Source: Paraburkholderia dilworthii | GTDB taxonomy: Bacteria; Pseudomonadota; Gammaproteobacteria; Burkholderiales; Burkholderiaceae | DNA: 56,224 bases | Assembly: GCF_000472525.1 (NCBI RefSeq) | Contig: NZ_AWZT01000045.1 | Coordinates: forward strand, 1-56,224 | Direction: 5' to 3' | Translations under genes and position numbers: made by a program | In this document: in pieces, positions 9,342 to 17,459 of the stretch | How the letters are laid out: each line of letters starts with the position of its first letter | How positions within the stretch are numbered: position 1 is the stretch's first letter | The notes under the pieces: model-generated | Told to the model about the DNA's origin: nothing | The model's database searches: none | What the model saw: only the letters and a program-made list of their open reading frames with translations

Positions 9342-9698
9342 GGTCTTGCTCCGTGTGTCAGGCAACAGTGCGCGTGGGGGCAGCGACGCGCGCAAACTGT
9401 CGAGTGAAACGTGCTGCCGCCCATTTTTGTCCCCGAACACCTTGAACACTTTTTCCTGAGCCGGCGTGGACGTGACGAAGTCGCCGTAAGCCTTGAGCAG
9501 CAGCGCGTGATATGACGCGAACAGCGCGGCTTCGTCGCTCTCGGGCAACGCGTCCTGTTGCTGGATGTACTGAAAGAAGCGCTTGAGGATGTGTAGCCGA
9601 CTCACGTTGACGATCTTCTGGTCGAACGGAATGCCGAAGAACTGCAGAAATTCCTCGGCTGAGGACAGCGCCTTGAGTTGCTGGACAAAGCTTTTCAT
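9342..9698 (-). CDS. nifW: NifW, nitrogenase-protecting protein (open into fixA)
   Basis: The frame from ATG 9698 encodes about 119 residues of NifW type: LKALSSAEEFLQFFGIPFD, then VNVSRLHILKRFFQYI, and near the end TPAQEKVFKVFGD. NifW is a small protein that stabilises or protects the MoFe protein, possibly against oxygen. The last expected residues (LDSLRASLPPRA) are followed in frame, without a stop, by FixA, giving a potential 401-residue NifW-FixA polypeptide. In the neighbouring frame a stop occurs at 9358-9360, so loss of one base could have removed the natural stop. The start is supported by AAGGGG about 8 nt upstream. Confidence 0.85.
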
Positions 9699-9703
9699 CG
9701 CGG

Positions 9704-9844
9704 TTACCCCTTGCAAGCGGATGAGGATAGGTGCGGACAGAACGTCGGCTCGGCGAAGTCCTTGTCGCAGGCGTCGCTGGTGGCGCACCGCGGCGTCGTG
9801 CCCGACTGTTCGGGTCGCACGACCCACTTCGTAAAGCCGACCAC
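9704..9844 (-). CDS. Possible small cysteine-containing protein between nifV and nifW
   Basis: A GTG-initiated frame of 46 codons ends with TAA only five bases before the nifW start. It contains three to four cysteines in its second half (PRCATSDACDKDF, TFCPH, SACKG), which could suggest metal binding. The nifW ribosome binding site lies in its last codons, as expected for coupled genes. I do not recognise the family. It may be chance, since the start codon is weak and overlaps the end region of nifV. Confidence 0.25.
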   Translation of the reverse strand: MVGFTKWVVRPEQSGTTPRCATSDACDKDFAEPTFCPHLSSSACKG

Positions 9845-9851
9845 AGCGCCA

Positions 9852-10988
9852 TCACGACAATTCTCCGACGGTGTAGCGCAACTCGGTCAGGAAGCGAAAC
9901 AGGTCGGCGGCACTGGGCGCTTGCTTGTGCTGGGTGGCATGGTGGCGGATACGGGTCAGCAGCAGCACGACCAGCCTTTCACTGACGGGCAGGCCGAGTG
10001 CGTTATAAGCCCGGCGCACGCTTTGCGAATCCGAATGCTTGCCGAGCACAACCGAGCGTTCGCGACCGAGTTCGGCGGGATCGAAGCTCTCGTAGCTCGA
10101 TGGATTTTCGGCGAGCCCGTCTGTGTGGATGCCGGACTCGTGCGTGAATACGCTGGCGCCGACAATGCTTTTGTTCAGCGCGACCGGGCGTCCTGAAACC
10201 CGTTCGACAAGCCGCGAGATGCGCAATAGCGCGGTCGTGTCGACGCCCGTGTTGCAACCCATGATATGACGCACGCCCATCACGATCTCCTCCAGCGCGG
10301 CATTTCCGGCGCGTTCGCCGAGACCGTTGACGGTGGTGTTGGAGTGGGTTGCGCCGGCGCGCAGTGCGGCAAGGGTGTTCGCGGCCGCGAGCCCGAGGTC
10401 GTTGTGCGCGTGGATTTCGATTTCCAGGTCGACCGCGTCGTGCAATCGCGCAATCGCATCATAGGTCGAAAAAGGATCGAGGACGCCGAGCGTGTCGGCA
10501 AAGCGGATGCGTTGCGCACCGCACTGCTGCGCGTGCCGCGCCACGTCGGCGAGAAACGAGGGGTCCGCGCGCGAGGCATCCTCCGCGCCCAGCGAAACCC
10601 TGCGGCCGCTTTTGGCGGCGGCGCTGATCACGCGACTCACCTGCGCGAGCACCCACGAGCGCGGTTGGCGCAATTTGTGTTGAAGATGAATATCGGACAC
10701 GGGAATCGACAGGTGAATGATGTCGGGATTGCAGCACAAGGCCGACGCCAGGTCCGTGTCGGTGAGACGGCCCCAGACCATCAGATCGGCGTCGAGGTTC
10801 AGCGCGACGATGGTCTGGATGCAATTGATTTCCTCGGCGCCCATCGCGGGGATACCGATTTCCAGTTCGGGTACTCCGGCGCTTGAGAGCGCCTCGGCAA
10901 TCGCGCATTTTTCGGCAACCGTGAATGCGACCCCAGCGGTCTGTTCGCCGTCGCGCAGTGTGGTGTCATTGATGATCGGATTCGACAC
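9852..10988 (-). CDS. nifV: NifV, homocitrate synthase
   Basis: A 378-residue protein of the alpha-isopropylmalate/homocitrate synthase family. It condenses acetyl-CoA and 2-oxoglutarate to make R-homocitrate, the organic ligand of FeMo-co. Seen in the sequence: the N-terminal metal-binding IINDTTLRDGEQTAGVAF motif, EIEIHAHNDLGLAAANTL with the HxH metal ligands, and NGLGERAGNAALEE. It is the first gene of the nifV-nifW-fixABCX operon, with a -24/-12 promoter and a NifA site upstream. Some rhizobia lack nifV and depend on plant homocitrate; having it suggests potential for free-living fixation. Confidence 0.97.
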   Translation of the reverse strand: MSNPIINDTTLRDGEQTAGVAFTVAEKCAIAEALSSAGVPELEIGIPAMGAEEINCIQTIVALNLDADLMVWGRLTDTDLASALCCNPDIIHLSIPVSDIHLQHKLRQPRSWVLAQVSRVISAAAKSGRRVSLGAEDASRADPSFLADVARHAQQCGAQRIRFADTLGVLDPFSTYDAIARLHDAVDLEIEIHAHNDLGLAAANTLAALRAGATHSNTTVNGLGERAGNAALEEIVMGVRHIMGCNTGVDTTALLRISRLVERVSGRPVALNKSIVGASVFTHESGIHTDGLAENPSSYESFDPAELGRERSVVLGKHSDSQSVRRAYNALGLPVSERLVVLLLTRIRHHATQHKQAPSAADLFRFLTELRYTVGELS

Positions 10989-11023
10989 GGGAAGTTGTCC
11001 TTAGGCATTTGATCATACGCGTT

Positions 11024-11038
11024 GCAAGTACTGCGCCA
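11024..11038 (-). promoter_or_regulatory. Sigma-54 (-24/-12) promoter of the nifV-fix operon
   Basis: On the minus strand the sequence reads TGGCGC-AGTAC-TTGC, one mismatch from TGGCAC-N5-TTGC with the invariant GG and GC in correct spacing. It ends 36 bases before the nifV ATG and has a TGT-N10-ACA site about 93 bases upstream. Confidence 0.8.
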
Positions 11039-11130
11039 TGCACGGCTCGTGCGAATAGCCGCTTGCCGCGGGGCTTTCCGGTGTTCGCTGGCGCTGTGAT
11101 GAAGCGGTTCCAACGAAGACCTGTCGCGAA

Positions 11131-11146
11131 TGTCCTGTTTCGAACA
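11131..11146. promoter_or_regulatory. NifA upstream activator site for nifV
   Basis: A perfect TGT-N10-ACA (spacer CCTGTTTCGA). It lies about 93 bases upstream of the nifV -24 element, the usual distance for NifA-RpoN looping. Confidence 0.75.
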
Positions 11147-11381
11147 GCAGATGTAGGGAGGAACACGGCGCTGCAGAAAGCGATGCGCGATGCGATGGGC
11201 ATGGTCAGCCAGGATGTGCGGACGCGGCCGGCGCGATGCAAACGCTGTAGGGATGGGCTATCCATTGCAACGGCGATGCGGGAAGATAAACACAGGCGGC
11301 GGCCATCAGCGCGGCTATGCGCTCGCGGCGATGAGCGCTATGGCGCTTGAAGGGGCCGCACAGCGCTAGGGACGCATGCCA

Positions 11382-11520
11382 TCAATGCTCACGCGCGAGG
11401 CCGCGCATATGTGGCTGCAGTTCGATCGTCCGGTCGGCGTCGCGCAGTTTCACGCAGCACGTGAGACGCGATTGCAGGTCAAGGCCTCACGCATTGTCGA
11501 ACTAGTTGTTCTGCTCGTCG
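11382..11520 (-). pseudogene. Possible [2Fe-2S] ferredoxin C-terminal remnant
   Basis: Downstream of the erpA-type gene, one frame encodes LQSRLTCCVKLRDADRTIEL followed soon by TGA. This is the shape of the last cluster-ligand region of an ISC-type or adrenodoxin-like ferredoxin (compare RLACQAVLAEEPVTIELL in the ferredoxin at 22226). An in-frame stop lies just upstream and the N-terminal CxxxxCxxC loop was not found. It would fit an eroded isc-type operon. Confidence 0.35.
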
Positions 11521-11557
11521 TCGGGAGGCGCCAGTCAGTGAGATTCTCATGATTGCC

Positions 11558-11932
11558 TCACACGGAAAACGAACTGCCGCAGCCACAGGCGCTCTGCGCA
11601 TTGGGGTTGTGAATGACGAAGCGCGAACCTTCCAGGCCGTCTTCGTAGTCGACGCGAGCGCCGGGCAGGAATTGCTGGCTCATCGAATCGACCAGTAGCG
11701 TGACGCCGTCCGTGACGGTCTGCATGTCGTCGTCCGCCACCTGGTCGTCGAACGCGAAGCCGTACCGGAAGCCCGAACAGCCGCCGCCGGACACATACAG
11801 CCGCAGCTTCAGGTTCGGATTGCCTTCTTCCTCGATCAGCGAGGCCACTTTCGCAGCGGCCTGAGGCGTGAATTCGAGCAGGCCGGGCATGACGCCGGGT
11901 GTGGCGGAAGGCGGTTGGGTGAGCGTTTTCAT
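11558..11932 (-). CDS. erpA: ErpA/IscA-type iron-sulfur carrier
   Basis: A 124-residue A-type carrier that receives Fe-S clusters and delivers them to apoproteins. The three conserved cysteines are present in GGGCSGFRYGF and in the C-terminal SACGCGSSFSV. The ATG at 11932 has GAGAGGAACC just upstream. The gene lies between an iscS remnant and a possible ferredoxin remnant on the same strand, so it looks like the surviving member of an isc-like set. Because it sits in the nif island it is probably dedicated to nitrogenase-related proteins. An IscA name is equally possible. Confidence 0.9.
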   Translation of the reverse strand: MKTLTQPPSATPGVMPGLLEFTPQAAAKVASLIEEEGNPNLKLRLYVSGGGCSGFRYGFAFDDQVADDDMQTVTDGVTLLVDSMSQQFLPGARVDYEDGLEGSRFVIHNPNAQSACGCGSSFSV

Positions 11933-11943
11933 GGAGGTTCCTC

Positions 11944-12690
11944 TCAGGCTTGAATGGCCTTACTTCGGGTTAGACGAGCAGGTCGGTTGCTCGGCGAGTT
12001 ACAGGTCGTCGGCTGCTGCGCCTGGAATCGTCTGGCGCGAGCGACAGTCAGACACGGCCGTCTTGATCGCGTCTCGGCGAGAATCGAGCAGTGGATCTCG
12101 ACCGGGGCAATAGCAGTTCCTTGACGAACTGAAGCGTGGACGCCGCCGTGAAGTTGACACCCGATCCGCATGAGCGGCCGAGCCCCACGTACAGCGCGCC
12201 AATGCCCTTGGGGCCGTAGGTCTTGTGAGCGGGGGAACGACATCAGATCGACCGGCAAAGCGGCGAGATCGATTGGTATCTTGTCGGCAGCATGCGCGGC
12301 ATCCACGCGCAGCAGGATCTCCCGGGCGCGGCCGATCGCGGCGATGTCCTGAATCACGCGCGTCTCTTTGTCGACGAACATCACCGATGCGAACACGGCG
12401 CCCGGCTGGAGCGCTGCCTTAAATACGGCGAGGCCCACGAGGCCGCTTTCCTGCACTGACAACACTATGACCCCGAAGCCTTCGCGATCAAGTTCGAGCA
12501 TCGTGCCGAGAGCGTCATGCCTGTGGTGCGATGAAAGTGCGCGAGACGCTTGATCGCCAGGTTGTTCGATTCCGTCGCTCCCGAGGCCCGGACAATCTCG
12601 CGCGGGGCCGTGCTGACGAACGAGCTGATCTGCTCGCGGGCCGGTACTGACATGTTGGAAATGCGACATCGCAAGCTCCTGAAAGCGATA
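11944..12690 (-). pseudogene. Cysteine desulfurase (iscS-type) remnant
   Basis: The frame retains several IscS/NifS landmarks in order: a degenerate SGATESNNLAIK-like block (SGATESNN in a shifted frame near 12570, then SHFHRTTG), VLSVQESGLVGLAVFKAAL, FASVMFVDKETRVIQDIA, LRVDAAHAADKIPIDLAAL with the PLP-ring Asp, and LMSFP followed by a degenerate lysine region. The N-terminal and C-terminal parts, including the catalytic-Cys loop, are scrambled by frameshifts. It cannot make an active enzyme. It precedes the intact erpA gene by 11 bases. Confidence 0.7.
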
Positions 12691-12699
12691 GTGCGATCT

Positions 12700-13349
12700 G
12701 CACGGCAACTTTCATGCCGGCGGATTCTCGCGCTCCAAGGTCCGCCTTCAGCTGGCCCGGTGTTGTTTCGCTGTGGTGTTTGTGTCGATGCGCGCGACGA
12801 GCCCCGATTGCCGTCGTCTTTTTGTAGTACTTGTTGTTGCGCATGCGGGATTGACCTGCACGATGGCTCAATCATCAGCGTGGAAATGGGCTTACCTTAA
12901 ACCCTGTGTCTTTCCGTCAATCTTGCGCTTCGCGCCGGTACATCGAAAGCGCGCAGCGCACGAAGGGCAAGTCAATGGTGAACATCCAGGCAGCCGTTGT
13001 CTGGCAAGCGCTGGACGGCGTCGACGAGGTGAGCAAGATGCTGGTGCGAGAAAGGCGGCGGCCATGACGCGTGACGGCGTGATTGACCATTTCAAGTTCC
13101 TGTGTCAGGAGACCATTGTCTGACGAAGGCGCTGGACTACATCGAGCGCGAGGATGCGGTTCGTCCCACGCCTGTGGGCGAAGTACCGGCCGCTGAAGTG
13201 CCGTCGTCGCAGTGCCGTACAGGCATCGTGTTCCGGATATGGCGTGCGCACCGGTTGTCTGGTCTGGCACCCGGCCACTGAGGCTTCCGCTGATCTGGAT
13301 CTGGCGGCTGACGACCGAACGTTCACGACATCCCACGCAGGGGAAGCCG
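12700..13349. other. Eroded stretch between iscS and nifA remnants
   Basis: No intact gene is recognised. A short plus-strand frame near 12972-13063 (LDGVDEVSKMLVRER) weakly recalls the segment before the NifA GAF domain (LTGTLEISKVL), so this may be the decayed body of the nifA copy whose 3' end follows. This is a weak resemblance only. Confidence 0.3.
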
Positions 13350-13489
13350 GAGATTGATTGCCGACGACTGATCTGGGCGATGCAACGCAGCGGCTCGGTT
13401 CAGGCGAAGGTGGCGTGCTTACTGAGGTCACGCTCCGGCAGATCGGCTATGCGCTGCGTGCATCCTCTATTGAGGTTCGCCGGTTGTGA
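13350..13489 (+). pseudogene. Decayed 3' end of a second nifA copy
   Basis: Read across one frameshift, the sequence gives RRLIWAMQRSGSVQAKVACLL and then TLRQIGYALRASSIEVRRL followed by TGA. It aligns with the C-terminal helix-turn-helix of the intact NifA (RLIAAMERSGWVQARAARLL, TPRQIGYALRKYGVEIKRF). It lies directly upstream of nifB, the usual place for nifA in many nif clusters. The substitutions favour an older or divergent copy over a recent duplication of the gene at 1494. Confidence 0.8.
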
Positions 13490-13573
13490 CCAGGTTGGAG
13501 AATGCTTTGCCCACCCAGCTTGTACGGGTCCATCTCGCAGGTTCGGCACATGCGTTCTAGGTCGTGTGAGATT

Positions 13574-13589
13574 TGTCGCAACATCGACA
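13574..13589. promoter_or_regulatory. NifA upstream activator site for nifB
   Basis: A perfect TGT-N10-ACA with spacer CGCAACATCG, 94 bases before the nifB -24 element. The spacer closely resembles that of the nifH site (CGCGAAATCG). Confidence 0.75.
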
Positions 13590-13683
13590 CGACGCAACGA
13601 AATTGGACAGATACGTCGCGCGCCTGGATCAACAGAACTGCGAAATATCCCCTAACACGTTGATTCTTGGCTTTCTTGTCGAG

Positions 13684-13698
13684 TGGCATGGATCTGGC
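13684..13698 (+). promoter_or_regulatory. Sigma-54 promoter of the nifB operon
   Basis: TGGCAT-GGATC-TGGC keeps the invariant GG-N10-GC with two mismatches from the full consensus. It ends about 45 bases before the chosen nifB ATG and is correctly placed below a TGT-N10-ACA site. Confidence 0.65.
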
Positions 13699-13742
13699 TT
13701 TATGGCTTGCGCGCGGCCGCCGTCGGTTGCGAGGAGATATCC

Positions 13743-15338
13743 ATGCAAACGGGTTCAAATGCGAGCGACTTGCCCGCAGCGGCCTATATCGGCATCGGGC
13801 AGATTAAACCTCTTGGCGCGAAGATCGAAGACCCGTCCACCGGTGGCGGCTGCGGCACGCACGGTGGCGAGGGTAACCCCAGTTGCGGCGGGTCGGGTAG
13901 TCTCGACGACTTGCCGCCGGACATCCGGGAAAAGGTCAAGAATCACCCGTGCTACTCCGAAGAAGCTCATCATCACTATGCGCGCATGCATGTGGCGGTG
14001 GCGCCGGCTTGCAACGTCCAGTGCAACTACTGCAACCGCAAATACGACTGCTCGAACGAGTCGCGTCCTGGCGTAGTCTCTCAGAAGCTAACGCCGCAAC
14101 AGGCAGTGAAGAAGGTCGTGGCCATTGCAAGCGAGATTCCGCAGATGACGGTGCTTGGCATCGCCGGTCCCGGTGATTCGCTGGCGAGCCCGGCGAAGAC
14201 ATTCGAGACGTTCCGGATGCTGCAGGAACAGGCCCCGGACATCAAGCTGTGCCTGTCAACCAATGGCTTGGCGTTGCCCGACCTCGTGGACGAAATCTGC
14301 AGATACAACATCGACCACGTGACAATTACCATCAACATGGTTGACCCGGCGGTGGGCGAGAAGATCTATCCGTGGATTTTCTGGGAGCACAAGCGCGTGA
14401 CCGGTTACGAAGCAGCCCGCGTCCTTCATGACCGGCAGATGAAGGGTCTCGAGATGCTCACCGCACGCGGCGTGCTGACCAAGATCAACTCGGTGTTGAT
14501 TCCCGGCATCAACGACGAGCACCTGATCGAGGTCAACCGCGAGGTGAAGAAACGCGGCGCATTCCTGCATAACATCATGCCGCTGATCGCGGAGCCCGAG
14601 CACGGCACTTACTTTGGCCTGAGCGGACAGCGCGGACCGACTGCGCAGGAACTCAAGGCCGTGCAGGACGCCTGCATGGGCGGCGCGAACTTGATGCGTC
14701 ATTGCCGCCAGTGCCGCGCGGATGCGATTGGCCTGCTGGGCGAGGACCGCAGCGAGGAATTCACGCTCGACAAGATCGAGCAGATGGAAGTGGTCTACGA
14801 CCTCGACCGCCGCCGTGAATACCAGCAGCGCGTCGAAGCCGAGCGTCAGGCGCAGCACGACGCGAAGCAAGATGCGCTGGCTGTCTCTGGCAAGATCGAC
14901 GTCGCCGACGACATGAAGGTGCTGGTCTCGGTTGCAACGAAGGGCGGCGGCCGGGTCAACGAGCACTTCGGCCACGTCACGGAGTTTCAGATCTTTGAGG
15001 TCTCGGCAGCCGAAGCGCTGTTCGTCGGCCATCGCAGGGTAGACCTGTATTGCCGGGGCGGTTACGGCGACGACGAGCAACTACCGTCGGTCGTGCGCGC
15101 GCTCCACGACTGCCACGCGGTGCTGGTCGCGAAGATCGGCGCCTGCCCGAAAGACGAACTGGCGCAAGCGGGCATCGAGCCTGTCGATCAGTACGTCGGC
15201 GAATTTATCGAAAAAGCGGTCTTTGCTTGGTTCAACGACTACCGCAGTCGCATCGCTAGCGGCGCCATCGTGCACCGGGACCGGGGCGATGCTGCGATCC
15301 GCCAGGGCGCTTACACCTCGTCAGCCTCAGCGGCGTGA
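13743..15338 (+). CDS. nifB: NifB, FeMo-cofactor precursor (NifB-co) synthase
   Basis: A 531-residue radical SAM protein that fuses [4Fe-4S] clusters and inserts the central carbide to make NifB-co. The radical SAM motif CNVQCNYCNRKYDC occurs at about residue 91, preceded by HHHYARMHVAVAPACN. Further ligand cysteines lie in MRHCRQCRADAIGLLGED. The C-terminal NifX-like domain starts at about MKVLVSVATKGGGRVNEHFGH (residues 397-417). The ATG at 13743 has GAGGAGA upstream and gives the usual N-terminus; the longer frame from 13683 overlaps the promoter. It is first in a long operon. Confidence 0.97.
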   Translation: MQTGSNASDLPAAAYIGIGQIKPLGAKIEDPSTGGGCGTHGGEGNPSCGGSGSLDDLPPDIREKVKNHPCYSEEAHHHYARMHVAVAPACNVQCNYCNRKYDCSNESRPGVVSQKLTPQQAVKKVVAIASEIPQMTVLGIAGPGDSLASPAKTFETFRMLQEQAPDIKLCLSTNGLALPDLVDEICRYNIDHVTITINMVDPAVGEKIYPWIFWEHKRVTGYEAARVLHDRQMKGLEMLTARGVLTKINSVLIPGINDEHLIEVNREVKKRGAFLHNIMPLIAEPEHGTYFGLSGQRGPTAQELKAVQDACMGGANLMRHCRQCRADAIGLLGEDRSEEFTLDKIEQMEVVYDLDRRREYQQRVEAERQAQHDAKQDALAVSGKIDVADDMKVLVSVATKGGGRVNEHFGHVTEFQIFEVSAAEALFVGHRRVDLYCRGGYGDDEQLPSVVRALHDCHAVLVAKIGACPKDELAQAGIEPVDQYVGEFIEKAVFAWFNDYRSRIASGAIVHRDRGDAAIRQGAYTSSASAA

Positions 15339-15379
15339 CAACCCCACACCGTGCCAGACAGGACAACAGGAGAGCCTCC

Positions 15380-15574
15380 ATGCCGCTGAAGATCATTGCG
15401 TCCACCTGTACGGGATGCTCCGCCTGCGAACCGCAGTGCCCCAATGTCGCGATCGGCGAGAAAGGCGGCGTGTTCGCGATCGACCTCAAGAAATGCACCG
15501 AATGCGAAGGCCAATTCGACGACCCGCAGTGCGTCGCCGTGTGTCCCGTGGACGGCTGCATCGTTCAGGTATGA
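15380..15574 (+). CDS. fdxN: 2[4Fe-4S] ferredoxin downstream of nifB
   Basis: A 64-residue ferredoxin with CTGCSACEPQCPNVAI for one cluster and CTECEGQFDDPQCVAVCP for the other. The eight-residue insertion between the second CxxC and CxxxC is typical of nif-linked FdxN-type proteins. FdxN homologues donate electrons to NifB in NifB-co synthesis. The ATG at 15380 follows a CAGGAGAGCC ribosome site; the upstream part of the frame is ignored. Confidence 0.92.
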   Translation: MPLKIIASTCTGCSACEPQCPNVAIGEKGGVFAIDLKKCTECEGQFDDPQCVAVCPVDGCIVQV

Positions 15575-15624
15575 GTCTGGCTCGTGGCCGGGCTGGCCAT
15601 TCATCCATCAGGAGACTACGCATC

Positions 15625-16032
15625 ATGCCGTCAAACGTAACTGTTACGAGCGCCGCCGAAAAGTTCATGCGTCGTGTCGTGCGCTTTTCGGGCCTGCCGG
15701 CTGGCGCCGGCTTTCGTCTGGTGGTGAGCGCTGGCGGCTGTTCCGGCTATACCCCGGAATTCACCGCCGAGCCGGCGCTGCAACCGGGCGAACGGGAACT
15801 CGACATCAACGGCCTGCGCGTATTCCTGCCCGCTGAGAGCCGGCTGATGCTCGAAGGCATAACGATCGATTTCGCCGACACGCCAACCCAGTCCGGCTTG
15901 ATCTTCTTCAATCCGAAGGAGGCCGCTTGTGGTTGCAGCAGCAGTGCGGATTCGGCGCCGCCAGGCGTGGCGACCATCGATGTCAGCGCGATTGGCCGCG
16001 GACGGCCGCCGCTGCCGCGTCAGATTTCCTAA
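15625..16032 (+). CDS. HesB/IscA-family (NifIscA-like) Fe-S scaffold protein
   Basis: A 135-residue A-type protein with the three family cysteines in SAGGCSGYTPEF and AACGCSSSADS. The region after the CxC is longer than usual, with a Pro/Arg-rich tail. It follows nifB and fdxN in the operon, as NifIscA-type genes often do, and probably carries clusters for NifB or nitrogenase. ATG 15625 is chosen for the CAGGAGA site about 9 bases upstream; the longer open frame covers the preceding ferredoxin gene. Confidence 0.88.
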   Translation: MPSNVTVTSAAEKFMRRVVRFSGLPAGAGFRLVVSAGGCSGYTPEFTAEPALQPGERELDINGLRVFLPAESRLMLEGITIDFADTPTQSGLIFFNPKEAACGCSSSADSAPPGVATIDVSAIGRGRPPLPRQIS

Positions 16033-16041
16033 AGACGAGCG

Positions 16042-16629
16042 ATGGCGATGGAGTCCGGCGACCGTGCCCTCGACGACGCAATGACCGCGTTTGCGCAGAG
16101 CGCGATTGGCGGCGGCTTGCCGTCGGGCGTCAATGCATTGATCGCCGAGGCGGGCCGGTTGCGCGAGCGCCCCGACGAGGCGCTCGCGCTGTTGCAACGC
16201 GCCCGCGCCGCCGCGCCGCGCCATCCGGTGCCGTTGATCGCCCTGTACCGCTTTTACTTCTACGGCCATCAATGGGTGCAGGCGCGTGCGATCGGCGAAG
16301 ACGCGCTGGCGGTCACCCGCAGCGCGCTGGACTCAAATTTCGGCGACCAACCGCTTGCGGCCGCGATCGTGACCACGCGCTATGACGCGGGCGCGCGTTT
16401 TTATCTGTTCACGCTGAAAGGCCTCGCGTACCTCAACATGCGTCTCGGCGACTTTGAAGAAGCGCGCATGGTACTGCGCGAATTGCGCCGGCTCGATCCC
16501 GAAGACCGGGTCGGCGGCGCGCTGCTTTCCCAGGTCTTGAATCGTCATGAGACCGGCGCCGGGTCCGACGACGCAATGGATGCGCTCAGTGCCTATCCGA
16601 CGCGCGGCTGGATGGGGACGCAACCATGA
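16042..16629 (+). CDS. TPR-like nif-associated protein of unknown function
   Basis: A 195-residue, almost all-helical protein. Segments such as RPDEALALLQRARAAAPRHP, FYLFTLKGLAYLNMRLGDF and ARMVLRELRRLDPEDRVG have the spacing and Ala/Gly/Pro positions of tetratricopeptide repeats, suggesting a scaffold for protein contacts. A shorter relative ends the nifV-fix operon at 5042-5443. It starts 9 bases after the HesB-family gene and overlaps the next gene by four bases. Its biochemical role is unknown. Confidence 0.8.
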   Translation: MAMESGDRALDDAMTAFAQSAIGGGLPSGVNALIAEAGRLRERPDEALALLQRARAAAPRHPVPLIALYRFYFYGHQWVQARAIGEDALAVTRSALDSNFGDQPLAAAIVTTRYDAGARFYLFTLKGLAYLNMRLGDFEEARMVLRELRRLDPEDRVGGALLSQVLNRHETGAGSDDAMDALSAYPTRGWMGTQP

Positions 16630-17459
16630 GCGCACAGAACTTGCGGGTACGAGGCGGCGACATTGCACCGCGCCACTGGCAGGGCGGCCCGCTCGACTCC
16701 GCCGGCTGCGGGTACGTGCGGTTCCGCGAGTTGCCGGCGGAGCACGATCGCGGGCCAGGTCACGAGCGCACGCAGGATGCGTACGCGCGCCGCATCGAGC
16801 GCTTCTTTCACTGGCATCCCGAAGTGGCCAACGAGCAGCCTGCGCATCCGTACTTCGACGTGCGCGCAATCGCTGCGAGTCACGCCGATGTGTTTTGTCT
16901 GCCCGCATTGCTCGGCGACCCGGACGAGACGGGCCGGCTGCACGCGTTGCGATTGCCGCAGGCGCAACATGCGCGCCTAATCCACGATCCGCATCGCGAG
17001 GTGCGAATTCGCGTGGCGCAGCACGGGTCGCCTGCTGCATTGATCAGCATGCGGGGCGGTTCCGACTATGGTGTGCGCGAATGGGTGGCACAGCATCTGC
17101 GGCTTGCGCTGCTGCCGCCGATGCTCGGCGAGCCTGATCGCGCAGTCCGGATGCGACTGGCCGAGCGTCTAGAGATGCCCGAGCTGCTGCGTATTGCCGA
17201 CGGTAGCGGGGCCGAGGGACCCCGCATGGTCGCCCAGCGTCTGCCCGCGACGCTGCTATCGCGCCTCGCGGCCGATCCCGACGGGCGAGTGCGCTGGGAA
17301 GTCGCGCGGCGCGCCGCTGCCGAAATCGTGCCGTCGCTGGTGGATGGCGCGGACGAACAGGTGCGCGCGCTCGCACGGCAGCGCCGGCAGTCGGGCGAGG
17401 TCGCGAACCTGATGACCAGCGGACAGACGCAACGATCAGCAGGAGTGAAGCATGGCTGA
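16626..17459 (+). CDS. LRV (leucine-rich repeat variant) protein lacking Fe-S ligands
   Basis: A 277-residue member of the nif-associated LRV family (known from Azotobacter vinelandii as an N-terminal [4Fe-4S] domain followed by alternating helical repeats). Repeats are visible from about residue 70: HPYFDVRAIAASHADVFCL, LLGDPDETGRLHAL, HDPHREVRIRVAQ, LGEPDRAVRMRLAERL, AADPDGRVRWEVARR. The N-terminal cluster region (about residues 27-50) has kept only one cysteine (DSAGCGYVRF); the other expected positions read Ser or Arg (HDRGPGHERTQDAYARR). It therefore probably binds no cluster. It overlaps both neighbours. Confidence 0.8.
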   Translation: MSAQNLRVRGGDIAPRHWQGGPLDSAGCGYVRFRELPAEHDRGPGHERTQDAYARRIERFFHWHPEVANEQPAHPYFDVRAIAASHADVFCLPALLGDPDETGRLHALRLPQAQHARLIHDPHREVRIRVAQHGSPAALISMRGGSDYGVREWVAQHLRLALLPPMLGEPDRAVRMRLAERLEMPELLRIADGSGAEGPRMVAQRLPATLLSRLAADPDGRVRWEVARRAAAEIVPSLVDGADEQVRALARQRRQSGEVANLMTSGQTQRSAGVKHG

